Below, in pieces: positions 1 to 6,433 of a stretch of 63,955 nt of DNA (position 1 is its first letter; every line of letters starts with the position of its first letter). This DNA comes from an uncultured Eubacteriales bacterium. Its GTDB lineage: Bacteria > Bacillota > Clostridia > Oscillospirales > CAG-382. A program made the position numbers and the translations under genes. The notes under the pieces were generated by a model. That model was not told the origin of the DNA. It did no database searches and was given only the letters and a program-made list of their open reading frames with translations. Location: the NCBI GenBank assembly GCA_934444645.1, contig CAKSCV010000016.1, forward strand, positions 1 through 63,955, given 5' to 3'.

Positions 1-735
1 AAAAGTACACCAGAGGTTTGCGAACCTCTGGACTCCGGGGACGATTCAAAGCTCTGTCGGAAGTGATTTTGCAAAAATTTCCGGCGGCTTCTGTCGAAAC
101 CGGTTTTGCCTGCAAAACGCCGGCGAAAAGGCTTTGAATCGGTGCGAAAGGGTTACTGTAGTGCAGACGCAAGACCGATGTTTTTTTGAAAAAGGATTAT
201 TGTACTGCAAGCTCACAGTAAGTTGTCGCAGAGGAGATTTGCAGCTGCACGTTAGCTTTGGTGCGGTGGGAAGTTGAAATTTTGCCACGCTAAATCGAGG
301 CTTACAAAACCTCGGAACTTTTCAAAAGGATTTAATTTGGTTTGTATGAATGTGTTATCTTTGTGTGCTGATTTGAGGTTTGCGAAACCTCGGAACTCCC
401 CAGAAGGGGACGTTTTTCGTGCTTTTCGCTTGTACGAAAAGAACCAAAAGTACACCAGAGGTTTGCGACCTCTGGACTCCGGGGACGATTCAAAGCTCTG
501 CCGGAAACAATTTTGCAGAAATTTCCGGCGGCACGTGTCGAAACCGGTTTTGCCCACAAAACGCCGGCGAAGAGGCTTTGAATCGGTGCGAAAGGGTTAC
601 CGTAGTGCAGACGCAAGACTAATATTTTTCGAAAATGGATTGTTGTACTGCAAGCTTACAGCGGCAAGCGCTATTCTAAAAGGGTTGCTGCACGTTAGTT
701 TGGGTGAGGTGCGAAATTGAATTTTTGCTGTGCTG
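1..735. repeat. Direct repeat pair of about 290 bp
   Basis: Bases 1 to about 295 and 446 to about 735 are the same sequence with scattered substitutions, including the shared blocks AAAGTACACCAGAGGTTTGC, CTCCGGGGACGATTCAAAGC and GCACGTTAG. The copies are offset by about 445 bp, with a diverged spacer between them. Divergence is higher in the 3' third of each copy. Copy 1 starts at the window edge and may continue outside it. Confidence 0.8.
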
Positions 736-775
736 GAAAATACTTTTCTTTATCAGGTGGCTTTGCATGAGCCGA

Positions 776-1081
776 AAAAACGCTTTTTTCGCGAACCAAA
801 AAGTTTTTCGTTAGCAGAAAACTTTACGAACTTCACTCAAAGCCGTTTTTTACGCATAAAACTTCTTTTGCACGTGCCTTTCTTCGCTGTCCGCAAAAAA
901 TTCCCATTTTCACAAACCAAAAGGTTTTCGTTTACAGAAAGCTTTACGCTTTTCCCTCAAAAGCCTCTCGTTTTCGCAACCAAAACACCGCTTGTTCGAA
1001 CAACTTTTTACTGTCCTCAAAACCGCCTTTTTTACGTACAAAAAGCCTTTCTTTTGCAGAAACCTTTCCTTATTACTATCC
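776..1081. repeat. Degenerate T-rich repeat, about 115-bp unit, two to three copies
   Basis: Units beginning near 776, 893 and 1018 share the succession AACCAAAAAG, TTTTCGTT, CAGAAA, CTTTACG and CTCAAA, spaced alike in the first two; the third is shortened and diverged. The strand read here is strongly T- and C-rich. No gene is visible. Confidence 0.5.
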
Positions 1082-1203
1082 AAAGAAACCCTTTTCCACC
1101 CTCCATCTCCCCTTCGCACCACCCTTAACCTACTGTCTGCAAAGAATACAGCCGTTCTTTTGCTGTTCGCTCTAATTTTGTGCTGTAAAGCCGGAACCTC
1201 GCA

Positions 1204-1322
1204 CCGATTCAAATCATTGCCGGCGATACCTAGCGAAGTTGCAGCTTTTCGCAAAACCGGTTACCTGATGATTGCCGGTCATTTTAGCCAAAACACCGTA
1301 TCGACCGGCGATTTGAATCGAG
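1204..1322. repeat. Element with inverted GATTCAAAT ends, best copy on the left
   Basis: The element begins with ACCGATTCAAATCATTGCCG and ends with CGACCGGCGATTTGAATCGA, so its outer ends are inverted repeats enclosing about 100 bp. The same element is found inverted at about 63788-63905. Weaker relatives occur at about 43-145 and 488-590, where the ends read GATTCAAAGC and GCTTTGAATC. No transposase is present. Size and terminal symmetry resemble a MITE or a structured repeat; that is inference. Confidence 0.6.
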
Positions 1323-1740
1323 GTCGCAGGACGGAGTCCCGCGTGCTTTTTGGTTACTTTTTGCACGACGCAAAAAGTGACAATCCGTTCTCCCTCGCAG
1401 GAAGTATTGAGACTCGCAAACCTCTCTCCTTGAAACATGGTCGCCTTGCTCACGTCCGTTCGCAATTCTCCCTGTTTCGGCGGTCTCCGACGCACAAAAA
1501 CTTGCCACCGGCAACTTTTTGCACGTCCGAGCATGCTTTTTGATTCTTTTTGCACGACGCAAAAAGAATGTAAAAACGTCCCCTTCGCAGGGAGCTCCGA
1601 GGTTCTGCAAACCTCGAATCAGCACACCGCAGCCGCAGCTTCGCACCGCAACAATTAAACCCTTTCAAGGAAGCTTCGAGGTTTTGCAAACCTCGAACCA
1701 GCGCGCATAAACAATAAATTCGCACAATCCAATTAAATCC

Positions 1741-2005
1741 TTTTGCCGCTCCGCGGCTTCTTCCGGCGGCTATGCCGTCTTTTTTGTTGCTTGCGGCAAC
1801 CGGTCGCCGCCCTTGGCGGCTATTTTTTCCGCCTTACGGCGGTATCCCTGCCGGGACAGCACACTCCGGGCGCATTCCGCCGCCCTCGGCGGCTTTTCTT
1901 TCCGCCTTGCGGCGGTATCCCTGCCGGGACAGCACACTCCGTGTGCTGTCCGCCGCCCTCGGCGGCATCCTTCTTTGTTGCTGCCGCAACAAATTTCGCC
2001 GCCTT
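1741..2005. repeat. GC-rich tandem repeat downstream of the ROK kinase
   Basis: A unit of about 73 bp is repeated in tandem from about 1807: GGTATCCCTGCCGGGACAGC occurs at 1841 and again at 1914, each followed by CACACTCC and then by a palindromic CCGCCCTCGGCGGC block. Many GCCGCC/GGCGGC hairpins are possible. The module appears once, inverted, at 63463-63527. It sits at the 3' end of the minus-strand ROK gene and could act in transcript termination, but there is no clean terminator. Confidence 0.6.
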
Positions 2006-2965
2006 TTAAGCCTCTGCGGCAACCGCAAGTGCGGCATAATCACCGATCTTTTCGCCGAGCTTTGCCGGAACGACCCTGCAGACTGCTTCGCTCCTGCCGA
2101 GCGCCTCAGCACGGATCACCGGCTCGGCATACGGCCAAAGCAGATCCTGACACCGGGCAAAAATGCTGCCGATGACGATCACCTCCGGATTGAATAAATC
2201 GATGAGCACTGCGAGTCCCTCGCCCAACTTTTCACCGCAAACGCGAAACACCTTTTGTGCCGCCGCATCACCGTCATACGCGGCAGCGGCAACGCTTTTT
2301 GCCGTAATAACCGCTTTTTGCAGGTCGCCGTCCGGCACAAAGCCGACTTTTTCGCCGCGCTGCAACGCTTCACGGGCAAAGCCGCGCGCAAGCTCCGCTA
2401 TTCCGGCACCGCTGCAAAAGCCCTCAAACGAGCCGCATTTGCCATAGCCGGACGGTCCGAAGGCCGCAAGCCGCATATGCCCGACCTCTCCTGCCATGCC
2501 GTTTGTCCCCTCATACAAGGCACCGTTTAACACAAGTCCGGCACCGAGCCCCGTGCCGAAGGTAAGAAAAATCATGTTCTGCGTGCCGACGCCGGCACCG
2601 TATTTCCATTCGGCAAGAGCGGAAGCATTGGCATCGTTGATAAGCCGCGCCGGAACACCGAGCGTTTCGGTAAAATGCCGCGTGATCTCGATGTGATCCC
2701 AGCCCGGCAGATTGGGCGGCGAAAGAATCACGCCGGTTTTGCTGTCAAGCGGTCCGCCGCAGCTGATTCCGACGGCACGAATACCGTCCTCCGGATAAGA
2801 GAGACGATATTCCCCGATGATTTCATCAAATTCTGCAAGCACCTCCTGCGGCGTTTTCCCGGCAGTCTCAAACGCGCGTCTTTCCCGGATGCACACGCCG
2901 CAAGCGGCTTCTTCTGCCGCCAAAACCGCGCATTTTGTTCCGCCGATATCCACTCCGATAAGCAT
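2006..2965 (-). CDS. ROK family sugar kinase (glucokinase-like)
   Basis: A 319-residue ROK protein, predicted to phosphorylate glucose or a related hexose with ATP in the cytoplasm. It starts MLIGVDIGGTKCAVL, the N-terminal phosphate-binding signature. Further motifs are GISCGGPLD, LINDANASALAEW (catalytic Asp region) and FGTGLGAGLVLNG. In many ROK proteins a CGxxGC zinc loop follows the conserved His; here HMRL is followed by GYGKCGSFEGFCSG, with the cysteines rearranged, so zinc binding may be lost. The start at 2965 has a GGGAGGGG ribosome site and lies downstream of a good promoter; an upstream in-frame Met lacks both. Substrate is not determinable. Confidence 0.9.
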   Translation of the reverse strand: MLIGVDIGGTKCAVLAAEEAACGVCIRERRAFETAGKTPQEVLAEFDEIIGEYRLSYPEDGIRAVGISCGGPLDSKTGVILSPPNLPGWDHIEITRHFTETLGVPARLINDANASALAEWKYGAGVGTQNMIFLTFGTGLGAGLVLNGALYEGTNGMAGEVGHMRLAAFGPSGYGKCGSFEGFCSGAGIAELARGFAREALQRGEKVGFVPDGDLQKAVITAKSVAAAAYDGDAAAQKVFRVCGEKLGEGLAVLIDLFNPEVIVIGSIFARCQDLLWPYAEPVIRAEALGRSEAVCRVVPAKLGEKIGDYAALAVAAEA

Positions 2966-3004
2966 GAAAATCCCCCTCCCGTTTATTTTCCGTATCCAAT
3001 TCTT

Positions 3005-3033
3005 AGAGTACAACAAAACCTGCTTTCTGTCAA
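3005..3033 (-). promoter_or_regulatory. Sigma-A promoter of the ROK kinase
   Basis: On the minus strand, TTGACA (3033-3028), a 17-nt spacer and TACTCT (3010-3005) precede the ROK start by about 40 nt. The perfect -35 and ideal spacing support it. Confidence 0.65.
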
Positions 3034-3095
3034 GGGAAAAACCGCATTTGCGCAAAAATTCTCAGCCAAAACGCAAAAATTCACACCTCCCTGTG

Positions 3096-3122
3096 GCAAA
3101 TCCGGTTTTCTTCGCATACAAT
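3096..3122 (+). promoter_or_regulatory. Candidate promoter (sigma-E-like or sigma-A) of the small sporulation cluster
   Basis: CATACAAT at 3115-3122 matches the -10 consensus of the mother-cell factor sigma-E (CATACAnT); the upstream GCAAATC is only a weak -35. The same bases also contain TACAAT with TGGCAA 17 nt upstream, so sigma-A use cannot be excluded. It precedes three genes, two of which look sporulation-specific. Confidence 0.35.
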
Positions 3123-3170
3123 ACACCGAGAGTGAAATCTCAGATTTTTCTGACAAGGCAGGCGAACGGC

Positions 3171-3320
3171 ATGAAAAAACTGACCGCATTTATCGGCATC
3201 GGCGTTTTGTGCGTCGGATTCGGCATTTTAGTTGCCTGCTTTCTGCCGCCGGCGGTGCTTGTCTGTATCGAGGCCGTTCTGCTGATCCTTGCAGGCTTTT
3301 TGGCTATGAAATGCCGCTAA
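3171..3320 (+). CDS. Small membrane protein, 49 aa, unknown function
   Basis: ATG at 3171 opens a 49-residue reading frame: MKKLTAFIGIGVLCVGFGIL, then a polar-free PPA turn, a second hydrophobic stretch (about residues 27-44) and a basic end MKCR. It reads as two membrane segments in a hairpin. The ribosome site is weak. It is 25 nt upstream of the SpoVM-like peptide and on the same strand, so a role in spore formation is possible by context only. I do not recognise a named family. Confidence 0.6.
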   Translation: MKKLTAFIGIGVLCVGFGILVACFLPPAVLVCIEAVLLILAGFLAMKCR

Positions 3321-3345
3321 CACAGAATCCGGAAAGGAAGATTGC

Positions 3346-3423
3346 ATGAAGATTGTCTTATTCAAGCCGCCGCGTTTTTTGAAGCCGTTTCTGCGGCTGT
3401 TCTTGCGCGAGAAAAAAAGATAG
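3346..3423 (+). CDS. spoVM: SpoVM-like spore morphogenesis peptide, 25 aa
   Basis: ATG at 3346 behind GGAAAGGAAG encodes 25 residues beginning MKIVLFKPPRFL. Aligned without gaps to Bacillus subtilis SpoVM (26 aa), it keeps Lys2, Lys7, Pro9, a basic residue at 10, Phe11, Leu12, Arg17, Leu20 and a basic tail. SpoVM is an amphipathic helix that recognises the curved forespore membrane and anchors the coat ATPase SpoIVA; Pro9 matters for its localisation. The next gene encodes a SipL-like protein, which in Clostridioides difficile binds SpoIVA, so the neighbourhood agrees. Gly13 and Gly14 of the Bacillus peptide are replaced by Lys-Pro. Confidence 0.75.
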   Translation: MKIVLFKPPRFLKPFLRLFLREKKR

Positions 3424-3442
3424 CGTCAAATGCAGCAATTCG

Positions 3443-3471
3443 TCATACGCATCTGCTCCTTTGCATATGTT
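3443..3471 (+). promoter_or_regulatory. Candidate sigma-E promoter of the sipL-like gene
   Basis: TCATACG at 3443-3449, a 14-nt spacer and CATATGTT at 3464-3471 resemble the sigma-E pattern (KMATATT, about 14 nt, CATACAnT). The start codon follows 35 nt downstream. Support is motif-level only. Confidence 0.4.
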
Positions 3472-3506
3472 TTATTAAAGAAAACACAGGCAAAGGAGTT
3501 TTATTT

Positions 3507-5075
3507 ATGGAACCGTACACCCTTCCCTTATGCAATCCGCTTTTCAGCGATAAAGCCGACCTTCCGCAGGAATTCGAAATCACCTTGCCCGAATATCTCC
3601 CGGGCATCGGAAAAATCGTCCGTGCCGATGCCGACACCTATGCCCTCTCTTCATCGCTTGCCGACGGAAGCTTGACTTTTACCGGCAAATACAGTGTGCG
3701 CCTGCTGTACAGCGACGAAAAACAAGGCTACTTGAAATGTGCCGTCTTTCCGCGCGACTTTTCCTATACCTTTGACGCTTCCGCGATTCCGGCACCGCTC
3801 GGCACACCGACAATCGAAGAAAACGCCTGCATTCTTTCGGTCTCCGCCAAGCCGAAAGGGCCGCGTGCCGTGAACATTTCCTTGGGACTTGCCTTAAAAG
3901 TAACAGTCTACGACTGCGGCGGGATCGAGCTTTTATCGCCGGAAAACACAGAGGTCGAGCTTCATGCCGAAAACACGGCTTGCGCCGTACACAAGCTGCT
4001 GAAAAGTGATTTCATAGATCTCCAAGAGGATATCACCTTGGACGGCAGCATGGCGCCGATTGCGGATATTGCCGATTACACGGCGGATTTCCGCTTAGAC
4101 GACATTACCTGCGGCGACGAGGTCGTGCACTATCGCGGCAATGTTCTGTTCAAATGTGCGTACCGTGCCGAAAGCGGTACCGAAAGCACCGACGCGGAAT
4201 ATGTGTATTTGACCAAAGAACTGCCGTTTGACGGCGAAATTCCCTGTTCCGACGCGCAGCACGGCATGAATGTCATCGGCCGGATCTGTCCGGAAGACAT
4301 GCAGGTCAGCTCTTCGTTTGACGCTTACGGCGAAAACCGGGTGATCCATGCGTCCCTCGGCTGCACGATCCGGGCAGATCTGTTTGATGAAGTGCCGGTC
4401 ACCTATTTTGACGACGGCTTTTGCAGTGCCTATGAGTGTGATTTCGAAAAAAGCGTCTATACCTATGATACGGTCGAGCAAACCGTAAAAGAGCATACCC
4501 GGTTTGAGCAGAACCTGCGCGCCGACCGCGAAGGCTTCACCGAGATCGCCGATGCCGGAATCCGCTTGGACGCGCTGACGCCTGAAATCATTGACAGCAA
4601 GCCTGTGATGAACGGACACGGTGTCATCTGGGTCACCGGTGCGAACGAAAAAGCCGAAACGGTCGGCACCTCCTTGCCGGTAAACGTTCGTCTTCCGCTA
4701 GACAGCATTCGTGAAGCATCGCCCGAAAAACGGTATGTGATAAACGCCGAAATCCGCGACTGCCGGGCGGTTTTGCGTGACGGCGAAATCGTGTTTTCCT
4801 GCGATGTGACGCTTAGCGGCGTGTGCCTCGGCCGAGAGAAAATCACCGCCATCCATGAAACGGACGTTCACTATGACAAGCCAAAGCCGGTCTGCCGTGC
4901 CGAATACATTGTCTGTTATCCCGAGCCGCACGAAGATTTATGGAGTATTGCCAAAAAATATGAAATGCCGCGCGAAGCCCTGCGAAATGCCAACGGCTTG
5001 ACCGGCGACGCTCTGCCGCAGGGCAAACGGACGGTGGTCATCCCGTGCGGTGAAAGTGTCGCGGGCGGCGAATAA
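3507..5075 (+). CDS. sipL: SPOCS/LysM spore coat morphogenetic protein (SipL-like)
   Basis: A 522-residue protein with repeated SPOCS (DUF3794) domains: repeats of the type KVTVYDCGGIELLSPENTEV and a final domain near residues 390-460 (LPVNVRLPLDSI). A C-terminal LysM domain starts near 475 (CYPEPHEDLWSIAKKYEMP, ending in a VVIP strand). This order, several SPOCS then LysM, is that of C. difficile SipL, which binds SpoIVA and anchors the coat in the mother cell. There is no signal peptide, as expected. The start at 3507 has an AAAGGAG site; an upstream in-frame ATG would run through the SpoVM-like gene. A strong terminator follows. Confidence 0.85.
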   Translation: MEPYTLPLCNPLFSDKADLPQEFEITLPEYLPGIGKIVRADADTYALSSSLADGSLTFTGKYSVRLLYSDEKQGYLKCAVFPRDFSYTFDASAIPAPLGTPTIEENACILSVSAKPKGPRAVNISLGLALKVTVYDCGGIELLSPENTEVELHAENTACAVHKLLKSDFIDLQEDITLDGSMAPIADIADYTADFRLDDITCGDEVVHYRGNVLFKCAYRAESGTESTDAEYVYLTKELPFDGEIPCSDAQHGMNVIGRICPEDMQVSSSFDAYGENRVIHASLGCTIRADLFDEVPVTYFDDGFCSAYECDFEKSVYTYDTVEQTVKEHTRFEQNLRADREGFTEIADAGIRLDALTPEIIDSKPVMNGHGVIWVTGANEKAETVGTSLPVNVRLPLDSIREASPEKRYVINAEIRDCRAVLRDGEIVFSCDVTLSGVCLGREKITAIHETDVHYDKPKPVCRAEYIVCYPEPHEDLWSIAKKYEMPREALRNANGLTGDALPQGKRTVVIPCGESVAGGE

Positions 5076-5112
5076 GCATTTGTCGGTATTCGTTGAAATG
5101 CGATAAAAAGAA

Positions 5113-5147
5113 ACGCTCACAGAGGTTTGTGTCTGTGAGCGTTTTTT
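5113..5147 (+). terminator. Intrinsic terminator after sipL-like gene
   Basis: Perfect 11-bp stem ACGCTCACAGA/TCTGTGAGCGT with an 8-nt loop, followed by six T. It closes the sporulation cluster. Confidence 0.9.
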
Positions 5148-5218
5148 GTGCTATGTTGTGCTGCCTATAGATAGGTGACAATTGTACACGCATCTTTTTC
5201 CTCTCTTTTGCAAAAGGC

Positions 5219-5247
5219 TTGCAAAAAACAAAAAACTGTGGTATACT
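5219..5247 (+). promoter_or_regulatory. Sigma-A promoter of yybS-gdpP-parA
   Basis: TTGCAA (5219-5224), a 17-nt spacer and TATACT (5242-5247), 65 nt upstream of the yybS start and just after the preceding terminator. Confidence 0.7.
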
Positions 5248-5311
5248 GTAACATAGATATTTATAGCCATATATCTTTTTGCGCAATACACATCAAAAAG
5301 GAGTGTCCGCT

Positions 5312-6397
5312 TTGCAAGACCACCCGCTTTCCGTTTTGCCGACCGAGAAAAAGCCGCCGTATATCAGCTGTCTTTTGGCCTGTGTCGCACTGCTATATAT
5401 CACACATTTGGAGCTGTTTCCGCTGTTTAATTTCATCGGTCTCGGCGCGCTTTCCGCGTTCTGCGTGCTGTATGCCGTTTTGCTTGTCACAAGCGATGTG
5501 CGCTTTATTCCGCTGCCGCCGGTCATCTGCGCGGTCAGTCTGCTTGCGCGCGGTTTCTTTGCCGACGGATTTACGGAGAACATCCTGCAAGGGCTTGTCA
5601 ATTTCGTGTTCTGCCTGCTTGCCGCGCTTGCGCTCTATGCCTGCACCGTCAAAAAAGCTTCCAAAAGCGTGACCTTTGCCGTGCTTTGCGTGTTTTATGC
5701 GATGCTTTTAGCCGCACACGTCTGTTTTCTCATTGAGCGCACCTACGGCTCGTTCAGCCTTGAAATTCTCGGCAAAGCCGTCGATGAGCTGACAAATTAT
5801 GCCGAAAAATTCTTTACAGCCTTTCTCGGAAACGCTGCGCAAGCCCCGCTTACCGGCACAAAGCCTGCGGCGGAGGCCGATGCTGCCGCACTCGAAAAGG
5901 CAGGCAAAACGCTCGCCGCTTCGGTTCGCGCCGCATTGCCGTCGTTTGCCGTGTGCTTTTCCATGATGGGAAGCGCACTCACGCTTCTTATCTGCAAGCC
6001 GATCGTCTGCGCCATGCACGCGCAAAAGGCTTTCCTTGACGGACGGGTTTGGCGTTTTTCCGTATCCTCGGTCAGCGTGATCATGTTTTATGTGTCCTAT
6101 ATCATTTATTTTATCACCGGTCTTACCGGGTCAAACAGCGTCGCCTTCATCGCCTTTATGAATCTTTCGACCATTTTGACGTATCCGTTTGCCTATCTCG
6201 GCCTGCGCTTTCTGAACGGTGTGCTTTACACCAAAACCAAAAGCCGTGCCGCCGCTGCCGCAATCCTCGCGTTCGGCTTTGTGATACTCGGCTTGCTTTT
6301 CGGACTTGGCGGATTGCTCATCACCGTTTTTGCCTTTGCGGGTGCTGCCGCACAGTTAAACGAAAACTTGCGCAGCCGCTTTTCGGGCATCCGTTAA
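5312..6397 (+). CDS. yybS: YybS family membrane protein (DUF2232)
   Basis: A 361-residue polytopic membrane protein with about eight hydrophobic segments, for example YISCLLACVALLYITHL, VNFVFCLLAALALYA and AFGFVILGLLFGLGGLLI. Length, topology and position directly before gdpP match YybS of Bacillus. Its molecular function is not established; the DUF2232 family resembles membrane components of transport systems. The start is TTG at 5312, 8 nt after AAAAAGGAG; the upstream ATG in frame has no ribosome site. gdpP follows after 36 nt. Confidence 0.85.
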   Translation: MQDHPLSVLPTEKKPPYISCLLACVALLYITHLELFPLFNFIGLGALSAFCVLYAVLLVTSDVRFIPLPPVICAVSLLARGFFADGFTENILQGLVNFVFCLLAALALYACTVKKASKSVTFAVLCVFYAMLLAAHVCFLIERTYGSFSLEILGKAVDELTNYAEKFFTAFLGNAAQAPLTGTKPAAEADAAALEKAGKTLAASVRAALPSFAVCFSMMGSALTLLICKPIVCAMHAQKAFLDGRVWRFSVSSVSVIMFYVSYIIYFITGLTGSNSVAFIAFMNLSTILTYPFAYLGLRFLNGVLYTKTKSRAAAAAILAFGFVILGLLFGLGGLLITVFAFAGAAAQLNENLRSRFSGIR

Positions 6398-6433
6398 CGC
6401 GTCCTCACTTTCCGATTTTTGGGAGGGATTTTC

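Larger units (their letters stand above)
1..1740. repeat. Modular intergenic repeat cluster, left edge
   Basis: No credible gene is visible in this 1.7-kb stretch: the open frames overlap one another on both strands, lack Shine-Dalgarno sites and resemble no family I know. Instead it is built from recurring modules. Short hairpins of the form CGAGGTTTGCGAAACCTCG (variants) occur near 11, 294, 374, 457, 1596 and 1677. Blocks bounded by inverted GATTCAAA copies occur near 43-145, 488-590 and 1204-1322. T-rich arms lie between 740 and 1140. Related modules reappear in opposite orientation at 63540-63955. The function is unknown; they could be non-autonomous mobile repeats or structured intergenic elements. 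Confidence 0.75.

Noticed and set aside
1..735. CRISPR-like array from regularly spaced hairpins
   Set aside because: Spacing is irregular, repeat units are long and diverged, and there are no cas genes.
992..1543. Open frames of 110-180 codons in the left repeat cluster
   Set aside because: They overlap on both strands, shift with each repeat copy, lack ribosome sites and match no protein family.
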